64,000 nt of DNA from Hydrogenimonas urashimensis (GCF_016593255.1 NZ_AP023212.1:1042001-1106000); one strand, 5' to 3'. Numbered from the stretch's first letter, positions 1 to 10,537 are shown. A program made the numbers and translations. Notes: generated by a model not told the origin, from the letters alone.

Positions 1-1
1 C

Positions 2-259
2 TACCTGGCGCTGGTAGCCGAAGCGCTTGCCGACGGCGCCGTCAAAGAGGGTCTTGGGCGCGCCGACGCGATGAAGCTGGTCGAAGGCCTCTTCGCCGGT
101 TTCGCACCGCTTATCGCCCACAGTCATCCCGCCCTCATAAAAGACGCCGTCATGAGCCCCGGGGGCACCACCGCCGCGGGATACGGGGCGCTGGAAGCCG
201 CAGGCGCCCGTGACGCCTTTATCGAAGCCGTCGAAAAAGCCTACAAAAAGACCCTCTGA
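2..259 (+). CDS. proC: Pyrroline-5-carboxylate reductase, C-terminal part
   Basis: The last 85 residues of ProC, the NADPH-dependent enzyme that reduces pyrroline-5-carboxylate to proline in the cytoplasm. The reading frame is open from base 2, so the 5' part lies outside the window. The family signature of the dimerisation domain is clear: a helix ending ...EALADGAVKEGL, then AVMSPGGTTAAGYGALE, where SPGGTT is the most conserved segment of ProC. The protein ends in a short basic tail just before a hairpin terminator, so this is the last gene of its transcript. The identification rests on the C-terminal signature only, but that signature is very specific. Confidence 0.9.
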   Translation, partial: YLALVAEALADGAVKEGLGRADAMKLVEGLFAGFAPLIAHSHPALIKDAVMSPGGTTAAGYGALEAAGARDAFIEAVEKAYKKTL

Positions 260-263
260 CTTC

Positions 264-289
264 ACCGGCTTCATATGCCGGCTTTTTTT
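264..289 (+). terminator. Rho-independent terminator after proC
   Basis: A five-base-pair GC stem (CCGGC at 265-269, GCCGG at 277-281) with a seven-base loop is followed directly by a run of seven T. It lies five bases after the proC stop. The stem is short but the T-run is strong. Confidence 0.75.
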
Positions 290-534
290 GCGGATATTTT
301 TTTCGAAATACCCTAAAGCTTTTCAATTTTGTGCCGATACTCTTTCCGTAATGGGACAGTAGACACAAATTCCCGTCCACTGTTCAAGGTCGTTAACATT
401 AAGAAGCATTTTACCGCCATGCGGTTAAAATAGATATCAAGGTGGGTGGTTGGGATGCATAAATTACACAACAATACGCTATTTTTATGCACTTCTCTTT
501 TTTTTCCCGCCCTCAAGAGCCGAAGGGGACAAGA
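290..534. other. Intergenic region before the giant surface-protein gene
   Basis: About 245 bases without a supported gene. It is AT-rich and must hold the promoter of the large downstream operon. The best -10-like strings are TAAAAT near 425 and TACGCT near 475, neither with a convincing -35. A small minus-strand open frame here (313-516) has no recognisable features and is not called. Confidence 0.4.
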
Positions 535-3500
535 ATGAAGACAAAGAGTCTTTTAAAACAGATATTCTCACTGATTTTGGGTATATTATTCGTACAAACA
601 TGGGTGTACGGCGGAGTATCCGGTAAACCGGATATCGAAATCACCTCTTTGACGGACTCGCCAGACCCGGTATCGGCAGGCGGAGACATAACCTATACTG
701 TCAATATAAAAAATTCGAGCGCGGACGTTTCTGCCTTCAATGTTTATGTCGATTTCTCTTCCTCTTCCTCTCTTTCTCTTACCAAAATTTCAGGAAGCGG
801 CTGGAGCTGCTCCAGCAATCACTGCACTTACGCTTCACCTCTTCCCGCGGGTACATCGGCGACAACCCTGAAAGTCAAAAGAACAGCCCCCAACAGCGGC
901 GGAACCATCAATCTGACAGCCCACGCAGATTCCGACACCACAGACGGTGACACAAGCAACAATGTCAAAACCGTCACAACGACCGTAGAAGCCCCCAAAG
1001 AACCCAAACTGAAAATCACCAAAACAGCCAACACGACCGACATGAATGTCAACGATTCGGTCACATTCACACTCAAAGCCCAAAACACGGGGGATGCCAC
1101 TGCGACAGGAACGAAGATAACCGACACCGTTCCTTCCATTTTCGACATCACCTCTTACTCTTCGGGATGCTCGAAAAGCGGTCAAAAGGTGACATGCACC
1201 ATTGGCAACCTGAATGCGGGCGCAAGCAAGACATTCAGAATCTACGCCAAAGCAAAAGAGCCGGGCGATGCCACAAACACCGCCAAAATAACGGCTGACA
1301 ATGCCAGCAGCAAAACCAGCAGTGTCAGCCTGCATGTCAGAGGGGTCAAACTTCAGGCTAATACCGTGTCGGCGTACAGTGTCGCAAGTGGTGAAAAAAC
1401 CACGTTCAAATACCGCGTCAAAAACAACGGAGACGCAACAGCCCAAAACACCTATCTTTATATCGATCTCGATGATGCGTTCACCATCACGTCAAACGGC
1501 GGATGCACCACTCTAAGCGGGAAAAAACTCAAATGCGGTCCCTATACGCTCAATGCGGGAAGCTACTCACCCACAATAACAGTCGAAGCACGGGCACCGG
1601 AAGTAAGCAGCAGCCGTTCATACAAAACCGTTTTCAGTGCCCAAACCACTTCAGCGGGCAATCCTTCCGATATCTCTTCATCGAGATGGAAAACCATTTA
1701 TGCTGTCAATCTGTCGATTAGCAAAAACGTCAGTCCGACCGAAGTGGGTCCCGGAGACGACGCAACGTTCACCATTCGTGTCACCAACAAGACAGGGGCC
1801 ACGGTATCCGGCGTCAAGATGGAAGATACCCTTCCTTCCGGTTTTTCCATCAGTAGTCTCTCGCCTTCAGAATGCAGCAAAAGCGGACGCAAAGTCACTT
1901 GTAATTTTTCTTCGCTGAGCAACAATGCCCATAAAGATATCACAGTCCATGTCAAAGCTCCGACTTCATTGGGCACCTACACGAATACCGCAGAGACAAC
2001 CTCTACCCATGCAACCCGTTCATGGAGTGACGATGCGACATTGAGAGTCAGTGGTGCCCATCTTTCCGTTGACAAACGGGTTTCTCCCTCCTACGTTGCA
2101 CCGGGCGGCGAGGTCGTATATACGATTGAGGTCACGAACGACGGATTCGACACCGCACACAATGTTCTTGTCGATGACAGCAGTTTCCCCGCAGGTTTCA
2201 GTGTCACAAAAATCGAACCGGCCGGTTGTACACTCTCCTCCTGCAATCTTGGCGATATCGCTGTTAACCAGACCAAAACCATGAAAATTTGGGCAGATGC
2301 CGCTAGTTCTGCCGGCAATTACACCAATACCGCCGTGGCCGAGGACAATCAACACAACAGGGGACAGGACAGTGCCACCGTACATGTTCAAAATGTCGAT
2401 ATTCAGGCGATTCTTCAATGCACGGATTATGTCGCCATCAGTGGGAACTATGTCTGCTACGCTTATATCAGAGAGAGGAATGCTCCTGCCGTCACCAATG
2501 CCGAATTGACATTTTCACTTCCAAGTGACGTCAACCGTGCCTCTTTCAGGGGGTCGAAAATCGACAATATCGACAGTCGTTTTACCTGTTCGGTCAGCGG
2601 AAGAGACGTCCATTGCCAGATGAAGAGCGGCGAACAGATTTCCCAGGGTTACACACGAGTCGTACGCGTATTGATCAAAGCCTTCGATGCGGCGGTTTTT
2701 GATACAACAGGCTTCAATAAAAACGGTATTGTCCATAGTCTCGACGTTTCCACAACACTTTCGGACGGCAACAGTGGCAACAATCACGATGAAGAGACGA
2801 CGTGGGTACGGGGTGCCAATCCCTCCATCACCAAAACCGGCGATTCCGCCACCGGTCCAGGACATGAAATGACCTATACCATTCGCGTTCGAAACTGGCC
2901 GCGGGACAATGTCAACAATCAGACAAGACCAAGTACCACAGCGACCCACATCGAAATCACAGACCCTCTGCCGCTGGAAGTGGAGTTCGTCAGTGCATCG
3001 GGTTCGAACTGGACATGCCCCGCATCCATCCCGGGGAATCTTCTGACATGTACCTACGCCTCTTCGATCGCTCCCAATCACAGCGCGGACGATTTGCATA
3101 TCACCGTCAGGGTCAAAGATGACATATCGCTGGGTTCGAATATCGTCAATTCGATATTCGTTACAAACGATACACCCGAACTGAAAGCCAATCCCGATTT
3201 GACGGTTGACAATGAAGACAGCTGGACAACAACCGTTGAAGGCGCACATCTTTCAACTTCTGTGTCCAGTTCGCTCGATAGTGTCATCGAAACCAACAAA
3301 GTCGTTTTCGACTTCACCGTACGTAACGACGGTTACGCGCCAGCCGGCGAGGTCAATGCGACATTCGATTTCGACAGGCCCGATCTGATCGATTCCCTTT
3401 CGCTCCTTTCCGCACCCTCCTATTGCCGCATCGTCGACAAGTCTGTCGAGTGCAACACCTCCGAACTTGCGGACGGTGACGAGATTACAGCAGAAGTCGA

Positions 3501-6500
3501 AGCGACAACCGCCAATGTCGACAGCGACCAGGTAGTCACCGCAAGAGTGCAGGCGGACGCGAACAACACCGATCCAAGCAGCGCGGAAAAAAGTGTGACG
3601 ATCGTCGATTTCGCGACCTATGCCGAATGGCGAATGGACGACTGCCATATCAAATGGAAGCAGCGTACTGTCAAAGAGGAGAATGGACGTTTCCCCGGCA
3701 CAACAGAAAAAAAAGTCGGCAAAGTTTTAAAGGGTAAAGTCTGTTCGGCTATCAGAGTCAATAAAAACAACAGTGGTAACAACAAAATCAAAACCAGCCT
3801 CGACATCAACGATTTGGGAAGCGGCGGCACCATCATGTTCTGGTTCAAAAGTTTCGTCAAATGGGAAAAAGCTGATAATCAGAAACTTTTCGACTGTTCA
3901 ACGACCCACGGACACAAATATTATTATTTGTATTTGCATAAAGGCAGATTGAAATTTGCTTTTGAAGACTCTGCTGATGATGATTTTACTTACGAAACTT
4001 CGAACAAACTGACCTACGGTGCATGGAGTTGGCACCATATCGCACTGACATTCGATCAACACTCCCATCAAATCAAAATCTATGTCGACGGCAGCTTGAT
4101 AGCGGGTAGTTTGAACAAATCCTGGACGACGGACATCGCAGACGTGGGACCTCTTTATATCGGCGGCAATTCATCAACCTATGCCAAGAAAAAATCTGCC
4201 AACGGCGCTTTCGACGAATTCAAAGTTTTTGATAGTGTACTCGACGCCGCCACCATCCAGGATATATATCAAAACGAAGACAGTGGCAAAAATTTCAACG
4301 GCAGCGAAAGAGTCTGTCCCGCATGCGGCGCTGACGCACGCATAAAAACATTCAGCGCATCGCCAAACAAAATATATGCAGAGAATCCCTTCGACTATAC
4401 CATCAAAATACAAAACATCGATGTCTATCCCATTGAAGAGGTGAATCTGACCGTAGATATCGACAACAGGGCCGATGTGCTCGACATCAACTACACAAGC
4501 GACTGGAGCTGTTCATTTGACGGAACTTCTTCCCGTCTCTCCTGCTATTTCGATGCCGACGGCAACGAATCAGCCATGTTCAAACCATGGAAAACAAAAA
4601 CCATAACACTCAAAATGCGCGCTCCCAATGAAGTCATCACCTCCTCACCTCTTCTAAGCAGCGAAGCTGATATCGCAACTTCGCCTGTGGACGATTTCCC
4701 CGAGGACAATAGGAAAACGAAAAACGTAAAAGTATATCCGGTGGACATTTCCATCGCCAAAACAGTGGACAACGACGAGCCCAATCAGAACGAACCCTAT
4801 CTCTACACACTGAATATCAAAAACAACAGCGGCATGGCCAACCACATCAAAGTCGTGGACGAGATAGAGAGTACGCTGAACATCACATCCATCGCCAATG
4901 ACGATGCCAACTGGACATGCAATACGATAGGCCATACCATCGAATGCCAGCGCGATTCGCTACCAGCCGTCTATGACGGCAATATCTACATCATGGTCAC
5001 CCCGACTGTGGATAAACCGATACACAACGAAGCCAATGTCTCGACTACAACCGCAGAGACGAGATTGGGCAACAACCGAAGCAGCGTGGACGTCAATGTG
5101 CAGTCCTCCGTCGGGACAGGATGGGACAAATCGAAATTCAAAGATTTCACGCTGAGGAAAAACCGAACCTTCTACGGCGACCTTCTGGTTATCGGCAACA
5201 GCAACCTGGAGGGCAGCGGATCCAGTGGCGACAAGCTCGCCGATATCAATGCCACCTATGTTTCGGGCAACAAATCCAGTGCCAATCTCAACCTCGAATC
5301 CTATGAAAAAGTACAATTTGCACGACTTTACTGGACAGGACACTTGCATGGCGCAAAAGGAGATGCTTCGGACGAAGGAGAGGATGAAGGTTTCAAAACG
5401 ATCACTTTCTACACACCGGATGGAAACACGCATACTCTCACGGCCGACGACAACGACACCTATTTTTACTACTACAAAGATGCGGGCGACACCTACCGGC
5501 GCATCTATTCGGCCTCGGTCGACGTCACGGATATACTCAACGACGTCAACCAAAGCCGCGGAACCTATGGCGGAACCTACGCGGTGGGAGGTATAAAGGC
5601 CAATACCGGAAAAGATATCTTCATCAGAACACCGGTACTCGACAGTAACGGAACCATCAAGCCGGACAATATCAAATTCGGCCATTTCGCCGGATGGAAT
5701 CTCGTCGTCTTCTACGAGGTGGACCACCGTACACACAGGGAACAGGTTTACAAAAACATCAATATATTCGACGGATTTAGAAAACTGCTCCCGGCAAGCG
5801 TTGGTTACGAAAAACTTACCATACCTGTTAGCGGATTCATCACGCCCAAATTCGGCGACATCGACTCGAGACTTTCGCTGTTCGCAGCCGGCGGTGAGCG
5901 TAATGTCGAACTCGACAGTATCAGTATCGTCTCGAAAGAGAACAACGTTTCGTCGGAAGTCAAGATTTCCGATGCCCTCAACCCTGAAAACAATGTCCTA
6001 AACGGCACCATTTCCCGTGCGGGGTCCGATGTATCCGACAGAGTGCCAGACCAAGATTACAATATCGGCATCGACCTCGATCAATTCGATATCAGTTCGG
6101 ATTTTTCCATCAACAAAATCTATTTCGGCCATCTGCAGCAAGATACCAACATCACGCTCTCCGTCGGCAGACAGAAAGATGGCTCCTACGAAATTTTCGA
6201 TCAATCTTTCCCGACGGCCATCGGTATTTCGACCCAGATATACAACCCCGATTTCATCGACTCCTACAAAGAGTGTTTCGTCGAGGACAAACTGACAGGG
6301 GCATACAAATCCTGTTCGGACGTCAACATCTCAAGAGGCGGTGAAATCATTTACCGTATCACCATCGTCAACACAGGCGACGAAAAGGCGAGCAACGTCA
6401 TTATCGAGGACCCGTTGCCCAAAGAGGTCGATTTCAACATCTCGACAGCCGATCTGAAAGTTGTCACAAATACCAAACCTCTCTGTGCCGGACTCGACAC

Positions 6501-8931
6501 GAGTGCCGAAAGCATCAACGACTGTGCCCACCACCTCGAAACCCTCGGCGTCTTTGACCACAGGGTACTGACAGATGAGGGCAAAACCTACATCTCCAGC
6601 TATTTCGGAACCGATGTCAACGAAACGAACAACAGGCTATACGACGATGTATGGAACGCTTCGTTCAGCGATTACAACGTCACCACCGAAGGAAGCGGCG
6701 AAGAGGAACACACCAAACTGACGATCGACCTGAGCAACGAACTCAACCAAGGAGAGGGAGACGAATACGAAGGCTATTTCCCCGCCCTCAATGTCACGTG
6801 GATCGAATTCAAAGTCAAAGTCAACACGAGAGCGGTTTTGAACAAGACGTTCGAAAACATCGCCTACATCAATTTCACCAACCCCACCCTCGCCGCGTAT
6901 GGCTATCCCGACGCGACACAGCGGCAGGAGAGCGCCTCGGTCGAATCGCCGCCGGTCGTCTTCCAGTGGACACAACTGCAAGGAGACATACGTGACCCGG
7001 GCAGAATAAGCATGGGCACCAAAATCGTCAACCATCCTTTCGACCTGAACATCAGCATCGACGATTCCAACAGCACTTTCGCGACATTCGCCGCCAACTA
7101 CCCGGATGTCAACCTCACGGTCGCCGCCATCGCGCTGGTGGACAACAATCTGATTCCCCAGGGAGGCACCTGCGACTCCTACATGAGCATGGCCACGCTT
7201 GCCGGCTTCGACCGCGACCCGAGTACCACGACGCCCGACTTTGGCATCGTATCGAACGAGTATATCCCCATCGGAAGCGGCATGTACTGGGTCACCGACC
7301 GCAACATCACCTCCGCCATCGCCGCAAAAGATGTCGGCTTCTGTCTGCTTTTCAGAATGAGCTACAAGGACGGAACGGTGACCAAATACGCCGACGCGCC
7401 GGCATTCTACGGCCCCTTCGGCGATCACTTCGCCCTCAGGCCACAACGCATCGATTTCGATACGGGACTGCCCAAAAGCGGTGACTACTATGTCGTCAAA
7501 GCGGGGCAGACTTTCGCTTTGGACGCCAACGCCACCGACGGCATGACGGCACTTGGCACCCCGGGCTACACAACGGTACTTTCAGCGGGCGAACTCGAGG
7601 ATGGCAACACCTCCCTCGCGACCATCTCGATTTTCGACGAGAAGGGGTGCATCGACTACAAACTCTCCGATCCGACCGGCGTCAAAGTCCATCTCTACGA
7701 CTTCAATTTCACAAACGGAGACATGGCCGCCATACCCAACAACAAATTCGACGATGTCGGTATCGTCACGATACGGGTCAGGGATGTCAACTGGTCGGAG
7801 GTTGATGTGGCCAACGATGACTGCAACAGCTCCTCCGACGATGATCAGAACGGAAGTTTCGTCAGTTGCGCCGTCAAGGGCGAAGCGAAATTCATCTTCG
7901 TTCCCGACAAGATCGAGGTTCAGACTACCGTCAACAATCAGGGCAACGGTTTTACGTACATGGCCAACGATTTGGATGCAATGCATACGAATATCCATGC
8001 AAAACTGAGGTCTTTGAACCTGGAAGGCAACGTGACCGAAGCGTTCAAAAGCGGATGCTACGCCGATGACGTCAACCTCTCCATCGACGCCAATTTCACG
8101 TTCGCGAGCGCCGAAACCGTTCCCTACGTGCTCAATTGGAAGGTGGATGGCGAAACAACCATCAACACCCTCTCCATAGCGGCTGGCGGTGTGGCGAGCA
8201 TCGACTATGTGGTGGGTGAATCGAACTTTAGCAACGGTGAAGCCGACATCGATTTCCTCGTCAATGTTGCGCGAACGAAAACCCATGCCTATTATCCGCT
8301 CGACATGGACACCCTAAACGGCCGGACCTCGATCGACAACTATCTGGGGCGCGTGGACGTGCCCGAAAGCACGTCGCCGCTCGATGCGGACAATATCGCC
8401 AGATTCTGGTACGCCCGCCTGCATGCGCCCGATTATCGAAGCAGCACGACGACAATCGAGACGCCCATCTACATCGAAGTCTTCTGCAACGACGACAAAG
8501 CCGACTGTTCGCAGTTTGGCATGGCCGGTCTGCCCGAAAGTTCCGACGACGTCTTCTGGTGGGTCAACACGAACCACAGCGGCGCCCACCTTGGAGTCCT
8601 CTTCGACATGAACGCCACCCAGAAAAATCAGCTCGACCCGCTGATCAAAATCAATGGCGGAACCAACGTGGCGAACGACATCAACGCTTCGTTCGCCCAG
8701 GGCGTCTATGTCCCGACGGTCACTTACACGGGATCGTCCAAGCTCTACAGAACGCAGATCAATACACGCCCCTCCGAGTGGTTGAAATACAATAGGTTCT
8801 ACGCGGACGGACGGACGAAGTATCATGTCGAATTCAACCTGCCGGTCGATGAGTGGTCCGGCATCGGCCAGCGGGGTGAGACGGTCGAAACCAACGGCAG
8901 CCGCAAGAGCAACAGGAGACTCGAATGGTAA
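535..8931 (+). CDS. Giant secreted DUF11-repeat and LamG-domain protein, putative pilus-associated adhesin
   Basis: A 2798-residue exported protein. The start is ATG 535, preceded by an AAGGGG ribosome site; an in-frame ATG at 487 lacks one. MKTKSLLKQ plus a hydrophobic stretch gives a signal peptide. Eight DUF11-like immunoglobulin-type repeats follow (to about residue 1020), each with a 'tYtv.v.N.g' strand. Next come a LamG/concanavalin-like domain (about 1026-1260, containing WHHIALTFD and IYVDGSL) and two more DUF11 repeats. A region with ARLYWTGHL, VDVTDIL and GWNLVVFYE (about 1520-1900) resembles the DUF3344-type surface domain. One further DUF11-like unit precedes about 800 unrecognised residues. 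Ten repeats carry a close cysteine pair such as CSKSGRKVTC. No transmembrane anchor or sorting signal is evident at the C terminus. The stop overlaps the next pilin-like gene by seven bases, so the protein probably works with those pilins. A role in adhesion is inferred. Confidence 0.8.
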   Translation: MKTKSLLKQIFSLILGILFVQTWVYGGVSGKPDIEITSLTDSPDPVSAGGDITYTVNIKNSSADVSAFNVYVDFSSSSSLSLTKISGSGWSCSSNHCTYASPLPAGTSATTLKVKRTAPNSGGTINLTAHADSDTTDGDTSNNVKTVTTTVEAPKEPKLKITKTANTTDMNVNDSVTFTLKAQNTGDATATGTKITDTVPSIFDITSYSSGCSKSGQKVTCTIGNLNAGASKTFRIYAKAKEPGDATNTAKITADNASSKTSSVSLHVRGVKLQANTVSAYSVASGEKTTFKYRVKNNGDATAQNTYLYIDLDDAFTITSNGGCTTLSGKKLKCGPYTLNAGSYSPTITVEARAPEVSSSRSYKTVFSAQTTSAGNPSDISSSRWKTIYAVNLSISKNVSPTEVGPGDDATFTIRVTNKTGATVSGVKMEDTLPSGFSISSLSPSECSKSGRKVTCNFSSLSNNAHKDITVHVKAPTSLGTYTNTAETTSTHATRSWSDDATLRVSGAHLSVDKRVSPSYVAPGGEVVYTIEVTNDGFDTAHNVLVDDSSFPAGFSVTKIEPAGCTLSSCNLGDIAVNQTKTMKIWADAASSAGNYTNTAVAEDNQHNRGQDSATVHVQNVDIQAILQCTDYVAISGNYVCYAYIRERNAPAVTNAELTFSLPSDVNRASFRGSKIDNIDSRFTCSVSGRDVHCQMKSGEQISQGYTRVVRVLIKAFDAAVFDTTGFNKNGIVHSLDVSTTLSDGNSGNNHDEETTWVRGANPSITKTGDSATGPGHEMTYTIRVRNWPRDNVNNQTRPSTTATHIEITDPLPLEVEFVSASGSNWTCPASIPGNLLTCTYASSIAPNHSADDLHITVRVKDDISLGSNIVNSIFVTNDTPELKANPDLTVDNEDSWTTTVEGAHLSTSVSSSLDSVIETNKVVFDFTVRNDGYAPAGEVNATFDFDRPDLIDSLSLLSAPSYCRIVDKSVECNTSELADGDEITAEVEATTANVDSDQVVTARVQADANNTDPSSAEKSVTIVDFATYAEWRMDDCHIKWKQRTVKEENGRFPGTTEKKVGKVLKGKVCSAIRVNKNNSGNNKIKTSLDINDLGSGGTIMFWFKSFVKWEKADNQKLFDCSTTHGHKYYYLYLHKGRLKFAFEDSADDDFTYETSNKLTYGAWSWHHIALTFDQHSHQIKIYVDGSLIAGSLNKSWTTDIADVGPLYIGGNSSTYAKKKSANGAFDEFKVFDSVLDAATIQDIYQNEDSGKNFNGSERVCPACGADARIKTFSASPNKIYAENPFDYTIKIQNIDVYPIEEVNLTVDIDNRADVLDINYTSDWSCSFDGTSSRLSCYFDADGNESAMFKPWKTKTITLKMRAPNEVITSSPLLSSEADIATSPVDDFPEDNRKTKNVKVYPVDISIAKTVDNDEPNQNEPYLYTLNIKNNSGMANHIKVVDEIESTLNITSIANDDANWTCNTIGHTIECQRDSLPAVYDGNIYIMVTPTVDKPIHNEANVSTTTAETRLGNNRSSVDVNVQSSVGTGWDKSKFKDFTLRKNRTFYGDLLVIGNSNLEGSGSSGDKLADINATYVSGNKSSANLNLESYEKVQFARLYWTGHLHGAKGDASDEGEDEGFKTITFYTPDGNTHTLTADDNDTYFYYYKDAGDTYRRIYSASVDVTDILNDVNQSRGTYGGTYAVGGIKANTGKDIFIRTPVLDSNGTIKPDNIKFGHFAGWNLVVFYEVDHRTHREQVYKNINIFDGFRKLLPASVGYEKLTIPVSGFITPKFGDIDSRLSLFAAGGERNVELDSISIVSKENNVSSEVKISDALNPENNVLNGTISRAGSDVSDRVPDQDYNIGIDLDQFDISSDFSINKIYFGHLQQDTNITLSVGRQKDGSYEIFDQSFPTAIGISTQIYNPDFIDSYKECFVEDKLTGAYKSCSDVNISRGGEIIYRITIVNTGDEKASNVIIEDPLPKEVDFNISTADLKVVTNTKPLCAGLDTSAESINDCAHHLETLGVFDHRVLTDEGKTYISSYFGTDVNETNNRLYDDVWNASFSDYNVTTEGSGEEEHTKLTIDLSNELNQGEGDEYEGYFPALNVTWIEFKVKVNTRAVLNKTFENIAYINFTNPTLAAYGYPDATQRQESASVESPPVVFQWTQLQGDIRDPGRISMGTKIVNHPFDLNISIDDSNSTFATFAANYPDVNLTVAAIALVDNNLIPQGGTCDSYMSMATLAGFDRDPSTTTPDFGIVSNEYIPIGSGMYWVTDRNITSAIAAKDVGFCLLFRMSYKDGTVTKYADAPAFYGPFGDHFALRPQRIDFDTGLPKSGDYYVVKAGQTFALDANATDGMTALGTPGYTTVLSAGELEDGNTSLATISIFDEKGCIDYKLSDPTGVKVHLYDFNFTNGDMAAIPNNKFDDVGIVTIRVRDVNWSEVDVANDDCNSSSDDDQNGSFVSCAVKGEAKFIFVPDKIEVQTTVNNQGNGFTYMANDLDAMHTNIHAKLRSLNLEGNVTEAFKSGCYADDVNLSIDANFTFASAETVPYVLNWKVDGETTINTLSIAAGGVASIDYVVGESNFSNGEADIDFLVNVARTKTHAYYPLDMDTLNGRTSIDNYLGRVDVPESTSPLDADNIARFWYARLHAPDYRSSTTTIETPIYIEVFCNDDKADCSQFGMAGLPESSDDVFWWVNTNHSGAHLGVLFDMNATQKNQLDPLIKINGGTNVANDINASFAQGVYVPTVTYTGSSKLYRTQINTRPSEWLKYNRFYADGRTKYHVEFNLPVDEWSGIGQRGETVETNGSRKSNRRLEW

Positions 8932-9635
8932 AAAGCAGAAGGGGCTTCTCCTTCATCGAACTGCTCGTCTCCATCGTTGTCATCGGCATCGTCTTCATGT
9001 CGGTGCCCCTGATTTTGATGGAGACGGAGCGAAGCAGTGCGTTCTCGACGCAGCAGGAAGGAATCATGGCGGGGGTGACCTCGCTTGTCAACATACTGGG
9101 ATACCGCTGGGACGAAACGGATACCAACCAGACCCTCAACGGGGGATTCGCCAAAGTGTGCGATGTCACCCAGGGCGCCGCCGACCTCAACAGGACCTCC
9201 GGCACTTCCAACCGCCGCAAAGGCCATTTCAAAGGGGAGTACCGCAGAAAATTTTTCGATTACACCTACCTCAACGACCCGACTGTCAGCACTTTCGCCA
9301 CACTTCCGGCTTCGCTTGGAGCAGACAGTGACGACGGCGGTTTGGCGGACGATATCGACGACTTCTCCAACAGCAGCACCACCTTGACGGGGGGAGGAAT
9401 CCGCGACTACAAGTTCGACTATACGATCGGCACGAAGGTCTACTACGTCACGGACAATTTCGGCTACGACGTGAATACGACACTCAACGCGGACATCTCA
9501 AACACGAACATCAATCAGATGACCAACATCAAGATGATAGAGACGACCGTCACCAGCGATGAAGGCGTCATAAAACTCTACGCCTTCTCCTCCAATATCG
9601 GAGAGTACAAAATTTTGCACCGGACATTCGAATGA
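8925..9635 (+). CDS. Minor pilin-like protein, PilV-type
   Basis: A 236-residue type IV prepilin-like protein. It opens with a short basic leader and RRGFSFIELLVSIVVIGIV: a prepilin peptidase site (G before F), Glu at +5 and the hydrophobic assembly helix. The body is rich in Asp, Asn and Thr and has no recognised fold. The gene overlaps the giant DUF11/LamG gene by seven bases and the next pilin-like gene by four (ATGA), so the set is translationally coupled. By analogy with operons where minor pilins PilV, PilW and PilX sit beside the tip protein PilY1, it may help display the giant protein on a pilus or pseudopilus. It could instead be a T2SS minor pseudopilin, but it lies 36 kb from that locus. 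Confidence 0.8.
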   Translation: MVKSRRGFSFIELLVSIVVIGIVFMSVPLILMETERSSAFSTQQEGIMAGVTSLVNILGYRWDETDTNQTLNGGFAKVCDVTQGAADLNRTSGTSNRRKGHFKGEYRRKFFDYTYLNDPTVSTFATLPASLGADSDDGGLADDIDDFSNSSTTLTGGGIRDYKFDYTIGTKVYYVTDNFGYDVNTTLNADISNTNINQMTNIKMIETTVTSDEGVIKLYAFSSNIGEYKILHRTFE

Positions 9636-10537
9636 AAGCCATCAGACACGCCTTTACGATGATCGAACTGATCATGGTGATCCTCATATTCGGCATCATC
9701 GCGATGATAGGGGCCGATATTTTCGTCAAAATCTACGACAACTACATCATCGCCCGAACTATGAACACCCTACAGACCAAAACGGAACTGGCCCTAGAGC
9801 AGATCGCCAGGCGGCTGCAGTACCGCATCAAGGACAGTACGATCGCGCGAAAGGATTCCAACCTGAGCCAGTACAAGTTTCTGGGGGACGCGGACGAGAG
9901 TTACCATATCCTCGAGTGGATCGGGTATGCCGACGAAGCCCTGAAGGGGGAGTGGAACGGCACGATGAATGTACCGGGATGGAGCGGTTTCATCGATCTG
10001 GACGACAGCAACAAAACCCATGTCGCGACACCCGGGAGCCATCTGAGCTACGCCGACAACATCATCAAAACACTCTCCAACAACACTATCTCCCTTGCGA
10101 CGGCGGCCAGCGCCCCAGCCATCGTCATGGACGGCCATGTGGGGGATTACAAGGTCTCATCCTACGGCTGGCATCCCCATGCCGACCACAACTACACGTT
10201 TCCGGTTACAAAACAGGACGAGACGACACTCAATTTCGTGGACGGCACCACATCCAAGGAGATTTACGAGCATTACAAAATGGCGTGGACCGCCTACGCG
10301 CTCGTACCGAGCTGCCCGTCAGGCGTGACGGATGACTGCAACCTGAGCCTCTACTACAATTACCAGCCCTGGTATGCCGAAAGGTTCGACCAGGACGCCA
10401 ACAGCAGCCTGCTCATGGAGCATGTCTCGACATTCAAGTTTATCCAGATGGGAGATTCGATACGTTTGAAACTTTGCGTGGGGGAACACTTCTACGACAA
10501 AAACATCTCCTTCTGCAAAGAGAAGGTGGTATTCTGA
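9632..10537 (+). CDS. Minor pilin-like protein, PilW-type
   Basis: A 301-residue prepilin-like protein. The N terminus RHAFTMIELIMVILIFGII is a type III signal with Ala rather than Gly just before the cleaved F, Glu at +5 and a long hydrophobic helix. This Ala form recurs in several pseudopilins of the window. The remaining 270 residues are a soluble domain with many aromatic residues and late cysteines (SCPSGVTDDC, then KLCVGEHFYDKNISFC), which could form disulfides in the periplasm. The size fits PilW or GspJ-like minor pilins. It is coupled to its neighbours by ATGA upstream and TGATG downstream. The minor-pilin class is certain; the partner filament is inferred. Confidence 0.8.
   Translation: MKAIRHAFTMIELIMVILIFGIIAMIGADIFVKIYDNYIIARTMNTLQTKTELALEQIARRLQYRIKDSTIARKDSNLSQYKFLGDADESYHILEWIGYADEALKGEWNGTMNVPGWSGFIDLDDSNKTHVATPGSHLSYADNIIKTLSNNTISLATAASAPAIVMDGHVGDYKVSSYGWHPHADHNYTFPVTKQDETTLNFVDGTTSKEIYEHYKMAWTAYALVPSCPSGVTDDCNLSLYYNYQPWYAERFDQDANSSLLMEHVSTFKFIQMGDSIRLKLCVGEHFYDKNISFCKEKVVF

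Noticed and set aside
313-516. Small minus-strand open frame before the giant protein gene
   Set aside because: No ribosome site, no recognisable pattern and it overlaps the likely promoter region.
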